DNA of 64,000 nt from Nocardia sienata NBRC 100364 (GTDB lineage Bacteria > Actinomycetota > Actinomycetes > Mycobacteriales > Mycobacteriaceae). The DNA lies in assembly GCF_001613205.1 (NCBI RefSeq), contig NZ_BDBX01000039.1, forward strand, positions 62,001 through 126,000. The letters run 5' to 3'. Every line of letters begins with the position of its first letter. Within the stretch, counting starts at the first letter, position 1. A program made the position numbers and the translations under genes. This document shows positions 36,919-47,507 of this stretch, one piece after another. The notes beneath the pieces were generated by a model that saw only the letters and a program-made list of their open reading frames with translations, searched no databases and was not told the DNA's origin.

Positions 36919-38210
36919 TGACCGTTCTCCTTGCCGGTGTCCGGATCGTCGAAGAGCCCGAACCAGCGGGCGGCGGTATCCATATCCTTGTCACCACGGC
37001 CGGACAGGTTCACCAGGATGATCGCGCCCTCGCCGAGTTCCCGGCCGAGTTCGATCGCCCCGGCGACCGCGTGCGCCGATTCGATGGCCGGGATGATGCC
37101 CTCGGCGCGGCTCAGCAGCAGCAGGGCGTCCATCGCGGCGGTATCGGTGACCGGGAGGTATTCGGCGCGGCCGATATCCTTCAGGAAAGCGTGCTCGGGA
37201 CCGACGCCGGGATAGTCCAGTCCGGCGGAGATGGAATGCGAGTCGATGGTCTGGCCGTCCTCGTCCTGCAGCAGGTACGAGTAGGCGCCCTGGAACGCAC
37301 CCGGGGAACCGCCGGCGAAAGTGGCCGCGTGCCGTCCGGTCTCCACACCGTCGCCGGCCGCCTCGTACCCGATCAGCCGGACGCCGGGGTCGTCGATGAA
37401 GGCGTGGAAGATCCCGATGGCGTTGGAGCCGCCGCCCACACAGGCGGTCACCGCGTCGGGCAGTCGCCCGGTCAGCGACTGCACCTGCGCGCGGGCCTCC
37501 AGCCCGACGACCCGCTGGAAATCGCGGACCATCACCGGGAAGGGGTGCGGGCCGGCGGCGGTGCCGAAACAGTAGTAGGTGTCGTCGGCATTGGTGACCC
37601 AGTCACGCAGCGCCTCGTTGATCGCGTCCTTGAGCGTCTGCGAGCCCAGGGTCACCGAGACGACCTCGGCGCCGAGCAACCGCATCCGGGCCACATTGAG
37701 CGCCTGCCGCGCGGTATCCACGGCACCCATGTAGACGATGCATTTCAGGCCCAACAACGCGCAGGCGGTGGCGGTGGCGACACCGTGCTGCCCGGCGCCC
37801 GTTTCGGCGATGATCCGGGTCTTGCCCATCCGTTTGGCGAGCAGGGCCTGGCCCAGCACATTGTTGATCTTGTGCGACCCGGTGTGGTTCAGGTCTTCGC
37901 GTTTGAGCAGGATTCGCGCGCCCCCGGCGTGCTCGGCCAGGTTCACGCATTCGAAGACCGGGGACGGACGGCCGGTGTAGTCGCGCTGCAGCCGGTCCAG
38001 CTCGGCGAGGAAGTCCGGGTCCAGCCGGGCCTTGTCGTATTCGGCGGTGACCTCCTCGATCACCGCCATCAGCGCCTCGGGCACATGCCGGCCGCCGTAG
38101 ACACCGAAGTGGCCGCCCTCGTCGGGTTCGTGCTCGCTACGCTGGGCCACCCCCCGGCTGGCGGCGGGCAGCGGAGCACTGGTGGACGAGGGACCGCCCG
38201 CGGCCATCAT
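36915..38210 (-). CDS. trpB: tryptophan synthase beta subunit
   Basis: TrpB condenses indole with serine on pyridoxal phosphate. The 431-residue product has the PLP lysine in [16 protein letters not shown], the glutamate in [13 protein letters not shown], and the phosphate-binding loop [10 protein letters not shown]. About 30 extra N-terminal residues precede [16 protein letters not shown] 38210 overlaps the trpC stop; the ATG one codon later is equally possible. Confidence 0.97.
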   Translation of the reverse strand: MMAAGGPSSTSAPLPAASRGVAQRSEHEPDEGGHFGVYGGRHVPEALMAVIEEVTAEYDKARLDPDFLAELDRLQRDYTGRPSPVFECVNLAEHAGGARILLKREDLNHTGSHKINNVLGQALLAKRMGKTRIIAETGAGQHGVATATACALLGLKCIVYMGAVDTARQALNVARMRLLGAEVVSVTLGSQTLKDAINEALRDWVTNADDTYYCFGTAAGPHPFPVMVRDFQRVVGLEARAQVQSLTGRLPDAVTACVGGGSNAIGIFHAFIDDPGVRLIGYEAAGDGVETGRHAATFAGGSPGAFQGAYSYLLQDEDGQTIDSHSISAGLDYPGVGPEHAFLKDIGRAEYLPVTDTAAMDALLLLSRAEGIIPAIESAHAVAGAIELGRELGEGAIILVNLSGRGDKDMDTAARWFGLFDDPDTGKENGQ

Positions 38211-39025
38211 CGCCCCCGCCGGGCCGGTTTGGGGCAGGACGGGTGCGTGCCCGCGGTGACCAGTTCGGATACCGCCGCGCGGGGATCGCCACTGGTGACC
38301 AGGCCCTCGCCGACCAGTACCGCGTCCGCGCCGGCACCGGCGTAGGCGAGCAGATCGGCGGTGCCGCGGACCCCGGATTCGGCGATTCGGATGACCTCGG
38401 TGGGCAGGCCCGGGGCGATCCGGGAGAAGCAGTCCCGGTCGACCTCGAGAGTTTTCAGGTTGCGGGCGTTGACACCGATGACCGTGGCGCCCGCGGTGAG
38501 GGCCCGATCGGCCTCCTCCTCGGTGTGCACCTCGACCAGCGCGGTCATCCCGAGCGATTCGGTGCGGTCGATGAGCGAGGCCAGGGTGTCCTGCTCCAGT
38601 GCCGCGACGATCAGCAGGATCACATCGGCGCCGTGGGCCCGGGCCTCGTGGATCTGGTAGGGACCGACGACGAAATCCTTGCGCAGCACCGGGATGTTCA
38701 CGCTGGCCCGGACCGCGTCCAGATCGTCGAGCGATCCGTGGAAGCGGCGGCCCTCGGTGAGCACGCTGATCACGCGCGCGCCACCGTCCTCGTAGGCCTT
38801 GGCGAGACTGGCCGGATCGATGATCTCGGCGAGTGCTCCTTTGGAGGGACTGGCCCGCTTCACCTCGGCGATCACGCCGATACCGTCTTCGAGAAGGGCG
38901 GCCTTCGCATCGAGCGGCGGGGCCGCGGCGGCGGCCGCTGCCTTCACCGCCGGGAAGTCCAGCACCGCTTCCCGAGCGGCTACATCCGAGCGGACCCCGT
39001 CGAGAATCGAGTCGAGTACCGTCAT
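38207..39025 (-). CDS. trpC: indole-3-glycerol phosphate synthase
   Basis: The 272-residue TIM-barrel enzyme closes the indole ring. Signatures are [15 protein letters not shown], the catalytic lysine in [28 protein letters not shown], and [13 protein letters not shown]. It is separate from TrpF, as in other actinobacteria. The start is ATG 39025 with AAAGGA further upstream. It forms a coupled unit with trpB and trpA. Confidence 0.97.
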   Translation of the reverse strand: MTVLDSILDGVRSDVAAREAVLDFPAVKAAAAAAAPPLDAKAALLEDGIGVIAEVKRASPSKGALAEIIDPASLAKAYEDGGARVISVLTEGRRFHGSLDDLDAVRASVNIPVLRKDFVVGPYQIHEARAHGADVILLIVAALEQDTLASLIDRTESLGMTALVEVHTEEEADRALTAGATVIGVNARNLKTLEVDRDCFSRIAPGLPTEVIRIAESGVRGTADLLAYAGAGADAVLVGEGLVTSGDPRAAVSELVTAGTHPSCPKPARRGR

Positions 39026-39168
39026 CTGGCTCGAATCCTTTCTGGGGAGACGCGAGTTACTGCCTGCAGGATTCCCCCAGGCGATGTCTCACCGATGCTG
39101 AACAAGAGTAAATGGAAGCGCGCGGCGCCGTGACGCCGGGGGCGGATCACACCGCCCCGGCCGACCTG

Positions 39169-40068
39169 CTAAGGGGCGTCGCCGGATTCCTTCGAATCCG
39201 CCTTTCCGGCCGTACCCGGCCGGTTCTCGGCGCCTCCGGGTGCGCCGGAAATGTTTCCCGACGTATCGGAACGGGTATCGCGCGTGTCCGGTGTGTCGCC
39301 CGGTGCCGCCGACTCCGTGTCCGCAGGATCGGTCGGGTCCGCACCGGCGTCGAGGGCATCCCACAGCACTCGCTCCGGTAGCGGTCCATCCGCCGGTCCC
39401 TCCCGCACCGCCCGCGTCGCCGCGGCCTTGCGGGTGGCCGGCGCGTCGTACTTGCCCGACAGCTGTTTCGTACCGGCCGGCATCCGGGCCAGTAGCAACC
39501 CGGCACCGAATGCGGCCAGCGCCCCGGCCAACGCGAGCACGGCGGCGCCCGGCGCCGTCACCACCTCCTGTACCTGCGCCCGGCCGGGCAGTTCGGCCAG
39601 CGCCGCCGCTCGCTGCTCGGTGGCCCCGGAGCCGGTGAGCAACGCCAGCGCCGGCACGGCGGTCACCGCGGCGATCAACGCCACCAGGACGCCCACCAGC
39701 CGGCGTATCCAGCCGCGGGTCGCCAGGATCGCGGCGATCGCGGCCAGCAGCACCAGCGCCAGCGGGGTCAGGGCGCCGAACCAGACGCCACCGTTCAGCT
39801 CGTCGGTACGGGGTTCGGTGAGTCCGTCCGCCGAGGTCACCGTGACCCAGGTCAATCGCGAGGACCCCCACAGCGCGGCCGCGGCCACGGCGAGCAACCC
39901 GATCGCGGGCACCGGGTACCGGCTGCCCGGGGCGGGCCCGGCCGGTTCGGTGGCGGGCGATTTCTCGTCGCCCCAGTCCAGGGGGTCCGGTCGAGGGGCG
40001 CCGGTATCCGCCCCGTCCGAGGCGGAACCGCGTGGGCCGTCGGGCCCGGGATCGCCCGCCGCTGTCAT
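39169..40068 (-). CDS. trp-region conserved membrane protein (TIGR02234 type)
   Basis: A 299-residue protein with four hydrophobic segments ([87 protein letters not shown]) flanked by long hydrophilic ends. It fits the actinobacterial family always found between trpE and trpC, whose role is unknown; a link to tryptophan metabolism is inferred from position only. Its start overlaps the trpE stop as ATGA. Confidence 0.9.
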   Translation of the reverse strand: MTAAGDPGPDGPRGSASDGADTGAPRPDPLDWGDEKSPATEPAGPAPGSRYPVPAIGLLAVAAAALWGSSRLTWVTVTSADGLTEPRTDELNGGVWFGALTPLALVLLAAIAAILATRGWIRRLVGVLVALIAAVTAVPALALLTGSGATEQRAAALAELPGRAQVQEVVTAPGAAVLALAGALAAFGAGLLLARMPAGTKQLSGKYDAPATRKAAATRAVREGPADGPLPERVLWDALDAGADPTDPADTESAAPGDTPDTRDTRSDTSGNISGAPGGAENRPGTAGKADSKESGDAP

Positions 40069-41663
40069 ACGCCGCCCCCGGGCACCGCTGCGGCGGATTC
40101 GCGCGCCCCGTCCCGCCGCGGGTCGGCATCGGTCCCCTCGTCGAAGGCGCGCACCGTTTCGGCGGCGGCGACCGCACGCAGTACGGCCATCGCCTTGTTA
40201 CGGGATTCGGTGTCCTCGTATTCGGCCTCGGAGTCGGCCACCACACCGGCGCCCGCCTGCACGTAGGCGATACCGTCCTTGAGCAGGGCGGTGCGGATGG
40301 CGATCGCGGTATCGGCGTCGCCGGCGAAATCGAGGTAGCCGACCACCCCGCCGTACACCCCGCGCCGAGTGGGCTCGAGTTCCTCGATCAACTGCATGGC
40401 ACGGACCTTGGGCGCCCCGGAGAGCGTGCCCGCCGGGAAACACGCGCGCACCGCGTCCAGGGCGATCTTGCCCGGGGCGAGCCGCCCGGTGACCGTGGAG
40501 ACCAGATGCATCACATGGCTGTACCGCTCGACGTGCCGGTATTCGGTGACGCGCACCGTCCCCGGGACACACACCCGGCCCAGATCGTTACGGCCGAGGT
40601 CGACCAGCATGAGATGTTCGGCGTTCTCCTTCTCGTCGGCCAGCAGCCCCTTCTCGAGCAGCAGATCGTCCTCCTCGGTGGCGCCGCGCCACCGGGTACC
40701 CGCGATCGGATGCGTGGTCGCGACCCCGTCCTGCACCGCCACCAGCGCTTCCGGGCTGGAGCCGACGATGGAGAACGCAGTGTTGCCGTCCCCGTCCGGG
40801 ATGTGCAGTAGGAACATGTAGGGGCTCGGGTTGGCCGCACGGAGCATGCGGTACAAATCGATCGGCGCGCCGCCGTAGTCCATCTCGAATCGTTGCGACA
40901 GCACCACCTGGAACGCCTCACCGGCCTCGATCTCCGACACCAGGCGACGCACGCCGGCGCCGAACTCGTCCGGCGTACGGGCGCGCCGGTACTGCGGTTC
41001 GGGCTGATCGAACACCGAGACCGTGGAGGGGGCGGGCGCGCCGAGGGCGGCGGTCATCCGGTCCAGCCGGGCGACGGCGTCGTCATAGGCCGCGTCGACG
41101 TTCTCGGAGGTGCCGTTCCAGTTCACCGCGTTGGCGATCAGGGTGATCGCGCCCTCGTGGTGATCGAACGCGGCCAAATCCGTGGCCAGCAGCAGCACCA
41201 TCTCCGGCAGTCGCAGATCGTCGAGCGCGTACTCGGGCAGCCGTTCTATGCGGCGCACCGCGTCGTAGCCGAGGTAACCGACCATGCCGCCGGTGAGTGG
41301 TGGCAGATCGGGCAGCCGCTCGGTGCGCAGCAGTTCCAGGGTCTCGCGCAACACCTCGAGCGGATCGCCGCCCGATGGCGCACCCGCCGGAGTCGCGCCG
41401 AGCCAGGTGGCGGCGCCGTCCACGGCGGTGAGCGCCGACGGGCTGCCCGCGCCGATGAACGACCAGCGCGACCACGATCGGCCGTTCTCCGCGGATTCGA
41501 ACAGGAAAGTGCCCGCGCGGTCACCGGCCAGTTTGCGATAGGCCGACAGCGGCGTCTCCGAATCCGCCAGCACCTTCCGGGTCACGGGAACGACCCGGTG
41601 TTCGGCAGCGAGTTCGAGGAACTGTTCGCGGGAGGTAGTCGCGGGAGTATGCGCGCCGTGCAT
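40065..41663 (-). CDS. trpE: anthranilate synthase component I
   Basis: TrpE converts chorismate and ammonia to anthranilate. The 532-residue product has the N-terminal feedback region with FLFESAENG, and the catalytic core with [62 protein letters not shown] and [16 protein letters not shown] 41663 follows AATGAT at six bases, so it is likely leaderless. No TrpG gene lies nearby. The divergent bcp start is 76 bases away, leaving no room for a classical trp attenuator. Confidence 0.97.
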   Translation of the reverse strand: MHGAHTPATTSREQFLELAAEHRVVPVTRKVLADSETPLSAYRKLAGDRAGTFLFESAENGRSWSRWSFIGAGSPSALTAVDGAATWLGATPAGAPSGGDPLEVLRETLELLRTERLPDLPPLTGGMVGYLGYDAVRRIERLPEYALDDLRLPEMVLLLATDLAAFDHHEGAITLIANAVNWNGTSENVDAAYDDAVARLDRMTAALGAPAPSTVSVFDQPEPQYRRARTPDEFGAGVRRLVSEIEAGEAFQVVLSQRFEMDYGGAPIDLYRMLRAANPSPYMFLLHIPDGDGNTAFSIVGSSPEALVAVQDGVATTHPIAGTRWRGATEEDDLLLEKGLLADEKENAEHLMLVDLGRNDLGRVCVPGTVRVTEYRHVERYSHVMHLVSTVTGRLAPGKIALDAVRACFPAGTLSGAPKVRAMQLIEELEPTRRGVYGGVVGYLDFAGDADTAIAIRTALLKDGIAYVQAGAGVVADSEAEYEDTESRNKAMAVLRAVAAAETVRAFDEGTDADPRRDGARESAAAVPGGGV

Positions 41664-41739
41664 CTGCCTATCATTCCAGTTCCACCCGAAGGCGTCGCGA
41701 CGCACCCCGCGCGGTACGCCGCCGCAGTACTGTCCGGGT
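41664..41739. promoter_or_regulatory. divergent trpE/bcp promoter region
   Basis: Both genes have a -10-like hexamer six bases from the start codon: AATGAT on the minus strand (41675-41670) and TACTGT on the plus strand (41728-41733). The whole regulatory space is 76 bases. Confidence 0.5.
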
Positions 41740-42204
41740 ATGAAGATCGGCTCGCTCGCCCCCTCGTTCGAACTCCCGGATCAGCGCGGCACACTGCGCT
41801 CCCTGGACTCCCTGCTGGCCGACGGGCCGCTCGTGCTGTTCTTCTACCCCGCCGCGAACACACCTGTGTGCACCGCGGAGGCCTGTCATTTCCGCGACCT
41901 CACCGCCGAATTCGCCGCGCTCGGCGCGAGCTGCGCCGGGATCAGTGCCGACGCGGTGGACGTGCAGGCCGGATTCGCGGGATCGCAACGACTGGAGTAT
42001 CCGCTGCTCTCCGACGCCGACGGCACGGTCGCCGAGGAATACGGCGTCAAGCGTGGTCTGCTGGGCAAGCTGATGCCGGTGAAACGGCATACCTTCGTAA
42101 TCGGTACCGACCGCCGGATCCTGACCGTGATCAGCAGTGAACTGCGGGCGAATGTGCACGCGGACAAGGCCCTGGAGTTCCTGCGCGGCCGCACCGACGC
42201 CTGA
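41740..42204 (+). CDS. bcp: peroxiredoxin (BCP/AhpE-like)
   Basis: A 154-residue thiol peroxidase. The peroxidatic cysteine is Cys44 in [10 protein letters not shown] and a likely resolving cysteine is Cys49, the five-residue spacing of BCP-type enzymes. Other features are [11 protein letters not shown] and [15 protein letters not shown]. It reduces peroxides at the expense of thioredoxin or a related donor. A peroxiredoxin at this place next to trpE is also found in mycobacteria. Confidence 0.92.
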   Translation: MKIGSLAPSFELPDQRGTLRSLDSLLADGPLVLFFYPAANTPVCTAEACHFRDLTAEFAALGASCAGISADAVDVQAGFAGSQRLEYPLLSDADGTVAEEYGVKRGLLGKLMPVKRHTFVIGTDRRILTVISSELRANVHADKALEFLRGRTDA

Positions 42205-42257
42205 CCCCTCACAGGGTCCGCGCGGGCCCTGTGAGTGAACTCACCTTGTTTCCGAGA

Positions 42258-42285
42258 TGCCACACGACCGAGCGAAGTCGTGGCA
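42258..42285. promoter_or_regulatory. dyad before the MarR gene
   Basis: TGCCAC-a-CGAC-cgagcgaa-GTCG-TGGCA is an almost perfect inverted repeat, 63-90 bases before the MarR start and 54 bases after the bcp stop. It could be the operator of the regulator, or a weak terminator for bcp. Confidence 0.45.
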
Positions 42286-42347
42286 AACTCTTCATAGCCG
42301 AGCGACCGCTGCCGCAATCGTCGCCGGGGTGGAGAGAAGGCGGACAA

Positions 42348-42839
42348 GTGACGGATTGGCTGAACCCGGTCGAAGGGCGCGCCTGGCGCGCGCTGGTCGC
42401 ACTGTTGAACCGCCTGCCCGGGGCTTTGGACACCGATCTGCAGCGAGAGTCCGGGGTCACTCATTTCGAGTACTGGGTGCTCACCCTGCTCTCGGAGGCG
42501 CCGGACCGGCGACTGCAGATGAGCGAACTCGCGCACAGAGCTAACTCATCGCTATCGAGGCTGTCGCATGTAGTGTCCAAGCTCGAGCGTATGGGCTGGG
42601 CTACCCGCACGCCGACCACCGGCCGTCGCGGTGTGCTGGCCCTGCTCACCGACGAGGGCCAGCAGAAGGTCCTGGAGGCAGCGCCCGGCTATATGGACGT
42701 GGTGCGCCGGCTGGTGTTCGAGGCCCTGGACGCCGAACAGACCGCGGCCCTGGCCGACCTGGGCGAGACCCTCACTACCCACCTGGGAACAGCCCTCGGA
42801 CGGTCCGGTCCGCCCACCGCCTCGGATTCGCGACGCTGA
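42348..42839 (+). CDS. MarR family transcriptional regulator
   Basis: A 163-residue winged-helix repressor. It shows THFEYWVLTLLSEAPDRRLQMSELAHRANSS leading into the recognition helix SLSRLSHVVSKLERMGW, then the wing RTPTTGRRGVLALLTDEG and a dimerisation helix at the C-terminus. GTG 42348 follows GAGAGAAGG. The ligand and targets are unknown; bcp upstream on the same strand, or itself, are candidates. Confidence 0.9.
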   Translation: MTDWLNPVEGRAWRALVALLNRLPGALDTDLQRESGVTHFEYWVLTLLSEAPDRRLQMSELAHRANSSLSRLSHVVSKLERMGWATRTPTTGRRGVLALLTDEGQQKVLEAAPGYMDVVRRLVFEALDAEQTAALADLGETLTTHLGTALGRSGPPTASDSRR

Positions 42840-42848
42840 CCCGCCGGC

Positions 42849-43199
42849 CTACTCTCCGGCCAGCAGTACATCGGCGTCGAAGCACGTATGTGTACCGGTA
42901 TGGCAGGCCGCGCCCTCCTGATCGACGATCAGCAGCACGGTGTCACCGTCGCAGTCCAGCCGCACCTCGTGCACGTACTGGGTGTGCCCGGAGGTCTCGC
43001 CCTTCACCCAGTACTGCTGCCGGGACCGCGAATAGTAGGTGGCACGGCGGGTGGCCAGGGTGCGCGCCAGCGCCTGGTCGTCCATCCAGGCCATCATCAG
43101 CACCTCGCCGGTGGCGCGTTCTTGCGCGACAGCGGCCACCAAGCCGGCCTCGTTGCGTTTGAGCCGGGCGGCGATGGCCGGATCGAGGATCTGATCCAT
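42849..43199 (-). CDS. hisI: phosphoribosyl-AMP cyclohydrolase
   Basis: HisI opens the adenine ring of phosphoribosyl-AMP in the third step of histidine synthesis. The 116-residue product shows [25 protein letters not shown], and the zinc site with [10 protein letters not shown] and [15 protein letters not shown] 43199 overlaps the hisF stop as TGATG. It is the last gene of the minus-strand his unit. Confidence 0.96.
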   Translation of the reverse strand: MDQILDPAIAARLKRNEAGLVAAVAQERATGEVLMMAWMDDQALARTLATRRATYYSRSRQQYWVKGETSGHTQYVHEVRLDCDGDTVLLIVDQEGAACHTGTHTCFDADVLLAGE

Positions 43200-43972
43200 C
43201 ACCGCACCACCAGATCTGCCGCGCGCATGGCGTCCTTGACCTGCGGAATGGTCAAATCACCGAAGTGGAACACGCTCGCGGCCAGAACGGCGTCGGCACC
43301 GGCCTGCACGGCCGGGGCGAAATGCTCCACCGCGCCCGCACCACCGGAAGCGATCACCGGGATCGAGACCGCGGCCCGCACCGCGCCGATCATCGGCAGA
43401 TCGAAACCGGCCTTGGTACCGTCGGCGTCCATCGAGTTGAGCAGGATCTCCCCCACCCCGAGTTCGGCGCCGCGGATCGCCCATTCGACTGCGTCGATTC
43501 CGGTCCCGCGCCGCCCGCCGTGCGTGGTGACCTCCCAGCCCGACGGGGTGGCCGGCTCCCCCTCGGGCACGGTCCGGGCGTCCACCGACAGCACGATGCA
43601 CTGCGACCCGAATCGCTGCGACATCTCGTGCAGCACCTCGGGCCGTGCGATGGCGGCGGTATTGACCGAGACCTTGTCGGCTCCCGCGCGCAACAGCCGG
43701 TCCACATCCTCGACGGTGCGGACCCCGCCGCCGACGGTGAGCGGGATGAAGATCTGCTCGGCGGTCCGGGTCACCACGTCGAGCATGGTTCCGCGATCGC
43801 CGCTGGAGGCGGTGACATCGAGGAAGGTGAGTTCGTCGGCGCCCTGGGCGTCGTAGACCGCCGCCAATTCCACGGGGTCACCGGCATCGCGCAGGTTCTG
43901 GAAGTTCACGCCCTTGACCACGCGCCCCGAATCGACGTCCAGGCAAGGAATCACCCGGGTAGCGAGTGTCAT
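43199..43972 (-). CDS. hisF: imidazole glycerol phosphate synthase cyclase subunit
   Basis: HisF uses ammonia from HisH to form imidazole glycerol phosphate. The 257-residue TIM barrel starts [21 protein letters not shown] with the catalytic aspartate, and has [21 protein letters not shown] and [16 protein letters not shown] with the second aspartate. Its partner hisH is in the opposite unit at 51.8 kb. ATG 43972 overlaps the impA stop. Confidence 0.97.
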   Translation of the reverse strand: MTLATRVIPCLDVDSGRVVKGVNFQNLRDAGDPVELAAVYDAQGADELTFLDVTASSGDRGTMLDVVTRTAEQIFIPLTVGGGVRTVEDVDRLLRAGADKVSVNTAAIARPEVLHEMSQRFGSQCIVLSVDARTVPEGEPATPSGWEVTTHGGRRGTGIDAVEWAIRGAELGVGEILLNSMDADGTKAGFDLPMIGAVRAAVSIPVIASGGAGAVEHFAPAVQAGADAVLAASVFHFGDLTIPQVKDAMRAADLVVR

Positions 43973-44841
43973 CAGGTGTTCTCCTCTCCGCCACGCGGAC
44001 CGGCCGTGTCCACCCGCTCGGAGACGGCGGTGTACCCGCTGCCCCTGGTCGCGGCGATCATATCCAGCAGTTCGGCGTGCACACCCGGCGCGGCCGCCAG
44101 CACCGAACCGGATTCGATGGTCCAGTCCACGCCCTCGAGGTCGGTGACCACGCCGCCCGCGCACCGGACCATGAGCGCGCCGGCCGCGTTGTCCCACGGG
44201 TGGTGGCCGAAGACGATCGCCCCACCCAGCGTGCCCTCGGCGGTGAAGGCCAGGTCGATACCGGTGGACCCGTGCATCCGCACCCGGGAGGACAGCGCGC
44301 TGAGCGCACCGAGGACCCGATGCCGGAACAGACCCGGTACCCGTCCGGTGGATTCGATGTTGAACGCCCCGAACCCGATCATCGCCTCGTCGAGCACGGC
44401 CGGGGCCAGCGGCGGCTGCGGCTTTCCGTCGAGCAGCAGCGGGCCGCCCGCGACCGCCGCGTACCGGCGGCCCAGCGGCGGAAACCACGCCAGGCCGAGT
44501 ACCGGTTCACCATCGCGGATCAGCGCCAGCAAGGTCCCGGTGAGCGGATGCCCGTTCGAATAGTTGAAGGTGCCGTCGATGGGGTCCAGCACCCAGGCGG
44601 TGCCGCTGGTGAGCGTGGGGCCGCCGAACTCCTCGCCGTGCACCTCGATACCGGTCCGGTCGACCAGCCGGGCGGAGATGGTGCGTTCGAGCTCCAGATC
44701 CAGTTCGGTCGCGAAATCCCGCGACCCCTTGGCCACCGCACTGGGCGCGCCCCGGCCCTCGAGAAAGCGTGCGCTCACGCCGTCGAGGACCTCGGCGGCG
44801 GTCGCCAGTAGAGTGGCCAGTTCACTGTCTGTCCTGGTCAT
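43972..44841 (-). CDS. impA: inositol monophosphatase family protein (ImpA/HisN-like)
   Basis: A 289-residue lithium-sensitive-phosphatase-fold enzyme. The metal-binding motifs are [21 protein letters not shown] and, near the end, [16 protein letters not shown]. In mycobacteria this gene sits in the same place between hisA and hisF. It could act on inositol phosphate or on histidinol phosphate; members of this family serve as the histidinol-phosphatase in actinobacteria, which would suit the operon. ATG 44841 follows TGAGG. Confidence 0.9.
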   Translation of the reverse strand: MTRTDSELATLLATAAEVLDGVSARFLEGRGAPSAVAKGSRDFATELDLELERTISARLVDRTGIEVHGEEFGGPTLTSGTAWVLDPIDGTFNYSNGHPLTGTLLALIRDGEPVLGLAWFPPLGRRYAAVAGGPLLLDGKPQPPLAPAVLDEAMIGFGAFNIESTGRVPGLFRHRVLGALSALSSRVRMHGSTGIDLAFTAEGTLGGAIVFGHHPWDNAAGALMVRCAGGVVTDLEGVDWTIESGSVLAAAPGVHAELLDMIAATRGSGYTAVSERVDTAGPRGGEENT

Positions 44842-44866
44842 CGCCTCAGACCTCGATCGTCGCGGT

Positions 44867-45598
44867 TCAACGTACGGCGGCCAGCGCCTCGGGAAGAGTG
44901 AACCGGCCCGCGTACAAGGCCTTGCCCACGATCGCCCCCTCCACACCCTCGGGCACCAGTTCGGCGATCGCGGTGAGATCGGCCAGGGCCGACACCCCGC
45001 CCGAGGCGATCACCGGCGCGTCGGTGGCCATGCACACCTCGCGCAGCAGGTCCAGGTTCGGTCCGGTGAGGGTGCCGTCCTTGGTGACATCGGTGACGAC
45101 GTAGCGGGAGCAGCCGTCGCGTTCCAGCCGTTCGAGTACCTCCCACAGGTCGCCTCCGTCGCTGACCCAGCCGCGGCCGCGCAGCCGGTATTCCCCGTCG
45201 ACCTTCTGCACATCGAGCCCGACCGCGACCCGTTCGCCGTACTCCGCGATCGCCCGGGCACACCACTGCGGGTCCTCGAGGGCGGCGGTGCCGAGGTTGA
45301 CCCGGGCGCAGCCGGTGGCCATCGCGGCCTTCAGCGATTCGTCGTCGCGGATCCCACCGGACAGTTCGACGGCCACATCGAGTTCACCGACGACCGCCGC
45401 GAGTAGTTCCCGGTTGGAGCCGCGGCCGAACGCCGCGTCGAGATCGACCAGATGGACCCATTCGGCGCCGGCCTCCTGCCACGCCAGAGCCGCGTCGCGG
45501 GGCGAACCGTAACTGGTTTCGCTGCCCGCCGCGCCCTGTACCAGGCGAACGGCCTCTCCATTGGCGACATCGACAGCGGGCAGCAGCACAAGACTCAC
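44867..45598 (-). CDS. priA: phosphoribosyl isomerase A (bifunctional HisA/TrpF)
   Basis: PriA carries out the Amadori isomerisation of both ProFAR (histidine) and PRA (tryptophan) in actinobacteria, which generally lack trpF. The 243-residue TIM barrel shows [18 protein letters not shown] with the first catalytic aspartate, [23 protein letters not shown], and [15 protein letters not shown] with the second aspartate. GTG 45598 follows TAGGCT by seven bases. Bifunctionality is inferred from the family and from the absence of trpF in this trp region. Confidence 0.93.
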   Translation of the reverse strand: MSLVLLPAVDVANGEAVRLVQGAAGSETSYGSPRDAALAWQEAGAEWVHLVDLDAAFGRGSNRELLAAVVGELDVAVELSGGIRDDESLKAAMATGCARVNLGTAALEDPQWCARAIAEYGERVAVGLDVQKVDGEYRLRGRGWVSDGGDLWEVLERLERDGCSRYVVTDVTKDGTLTGPNLDLLREVCMATDAPVIASGGVSALADLTAIAELVPEGVEGAIVGKALYAGRFTLPEALAAVR

Positions 45599-45611
45599 TC
45601 GGAACAGCCTA
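45599..45611 (-). promoter_or_regulatory. priA -10 box
   Basis: TAGGCT (45611-45606) and a seven-base spacer before the GTG on the minus strand. It makes priA the promoter-proximal gene of the priA-impA-hisF-hisI unit. Confidence 0.55.
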
Positions 45612-45886
45612 GTAGGTGCGGCCGGGCGTGACCCATCCGCAGTCCGCGCCCGGCCGGTCCAGCGGTGGCGGCGGGCAGGTTCGCCCGGCGTTCGCCACGT
45701 TTCGCGGGCGGCGCCCGCGCGCCCTCCGGCCGGCACGCCTCCACGACCGGCCGCCCGCTAAGGTGACATCACCCACTGGGGCGGTCGAGGTGCCCGCTAC
45801 ACTCGTCCCGGACGCGTGAGTGGTCAAGGACGCGGCATGTCACGATTTCGAGAAGGTTCGGAGTAGGCGCCATCGATACCGGTCAG

Positions 45887-47455
45887 TTGATCGCGGATCA
45901 CTACCGCCTGGTCGAGCAGATTGGTAGCGGCGGCACAGGCGTGGTCTGGCGTGCCGTCGACGAGCGTCTGCAACGGTCGGTGGCGATCAAGCAGATCCAT
46001 ATCAAACCCAGTCTGCCGCCCGCGGAGCGCGATGTGCTCCGCCAGCGCGCGACCCGGGAGGCCCGCAACGCTGCCCGGTTCCAGCATCCGAATGCCATCG
46101 TGGTCTTCGATATCACCGAGCACGGCGGCGATCCGTGCCTGGTGATGGAGTACATGAAATCCCGCAGCCTGGCGCAGGTGCTGTCCGCGCAGGGGCCGCT
46201 GCCGCTACCGCAGGTCGCCCGGATCGGCGAACAGGTGGCCTCGGCGCTCATCGCGGCCCATCAGGCCGGGATCGTGCACCGCGATGTGAAACCGGGCAAT
46301 GTGCTACTCGACGATCACGGCACCGTGAAGATCACCGATTTCGGTATCTCCCGGGCCACCGGTGATGTCACGCTCACCGAGACCGGCCTGATCTGCGGAA
46401 CCGCCGCCTATCTCGCGCCGGAAGTGGCGCGCGGCGCCGATCCGACGCCGGCCGCGGACGTCTTCGCTCTCGGCGCCACGCTCTTCCACGCACTGGAGGG
46501 TGAGCCGCCGTTCGGATCGGGCAATCCGCTCAAGGTGCTCTACGCCGCGGCCAACGGCCAGGTGAGCGAACCGCAGAATGCCGGCCCCGCCACCGATTTC
46601 GTACTGGATCTGCTCAGCTCCGATCCCCGGGACCGGCCGAACATGCGCGAGGCCCGGGAAGCACTGGCCCGATTCGCCGGCTACGAGAACGCCGCGGCCG
46701 AGCACGCGGGATTCGTTCCGGCGCGCGAGGCCTTCGACCGCCACGGTCGCAACGGCCACGGCGGCGCCGCGGTCAGCACCATGGAATCCCCGGCCCCCGG
46801 CCGGTACGGCCCCCCGGCCGAGGACGCCCCGCCCCGGCGACGGCCGGAATCACGGTCGCCGGGTCGTAACGAGCAGGAGTCCCGGCCGCCGCGCCGGCCG
46901 GCCGGGCATCCGCCGACCACCACCCAGCCCGTCGCGCAGAAAGCGGGCGGGGGCGGCGGAGTCAAACGCGCGGTGATGATCGGCGGTATCGCCGGTGCCG
47001 CGGTCGTCGGCGGGGTGCTGTTCTTCAACTCCGCCGACTCCGGAGACAGCGGTTCGGCGCAGGCCGACACCACCACCAGTGCCACCGTCTCGAACTCGCC
47101 CGACACCCCGGCCTCGAGCGGTCCCGCGCTCGGTGCCACGGCCAGTACCGGCTCGGTGGAATGGGTACAGGCCGGGCAGCTCATCGAACAGTTCTATCTC
47201 GATCCCGCCGGGTCCTGGTCGCTGCTGACCCCCGCCGCCCAGCAGGTGTACGGCAGCCAGCAGGAGTTCCAGCAGTACTGGTCGACCCGCACCGTGCAGA
47301 ATTTCAGCCGGATCGAGGCGTACAAGGGCAACAATCCCGACGGTTCGGTGGATATGCGGGTGAACAATCTCAGTTACGGCGGCCAGACCCGTACTCCGAC
47401 CCTGCGCATCATCAGCTCCGGTGGCAGTCTGCTGATCGACAGCGACACCCGCTGA
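45887..47455 (+). CDS. membrane-anchored Ser/Thr protein kinase
   Basis: A 522-residue Hanks-type kinase. The kinase domain (about 6-265) has the glycine-rich loop IGSGGTGVVW, the lysine in VAIKQI (residue 35), the catalytic loop HRDVKPGN (Asp133), DFG at 151-153 and GTAAYLAPEV. A proline/arginine-rich linker (270-358) leads to a membrane helix (about 362-380), and residues 381-522 form an exported domain resembling a small lipocalin/NTF2-like sensor. The start is uncertain: TTG 45887 has no ribosome site, whereas an in-frame ATC at 45872 (giving DTGQL before it) has GGAG eight bases upstream. It lies between the two halves of the his genes. Confidence 0.94.
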   Translation: MIADHYRLVEQIGSGGTGVVWRAVDERLQRSVAIKQIHIKPSLPPAERDVLRQRATREARNAARFQHPNAIVVFDITEHGGDPCLVMEYMKSRSLAQVLSAQGPLPLPQVARIGEQVASALIAAHQAGIVHRDVKPGNVLLDDHGTVKITDFGISRATGDVTLTETGLICGTAAYLAPEVARGADPTPAADVFALGATLFHALEGEPPFGSGNPLKVLYAAANGQVSEPQNAGPATDFVLDLLSSDPRDRPNMREAREALARFAGYENAAAEHAGFVPAREAFDRHGRNGHGGAAVSTMESPAPGRYGPPAEDAPPRRRPESRSPGRNEQESRPPRRPAGHPPTTTQPVAQKAGGGGGVKRAVMIGGIAGAAVVGGVLFFNSADSGDSGSAQADTTTSATVSNSPDTPASSGPALGATASTGSVEWVQAGQLIEQFYLDPAGSWSLLTPAAQQVYGSQQEFQQYWSTRTVQNFSRIEAYKGNNPDGSVDMRVNNLSYGGQTRTPTLRIISSGGSLLIDSDTR

Positions 47456-47507
47456 CCGCCGGTCGGCTCCGGGACACACCGGAGTCCGGCCGGTTATGGT
47501 GGGCGAC

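Noticed and set aside
41664-41705. In-frame Trp codons (W-N-W) just before trpE, considered as a trp leader peptide
   Set aside because: There is no stop codon or terminator between them and trpE, and the AATGAT box six bases before ATG 41663 places transcription start at the ATG, so these codons would not be transcribed.
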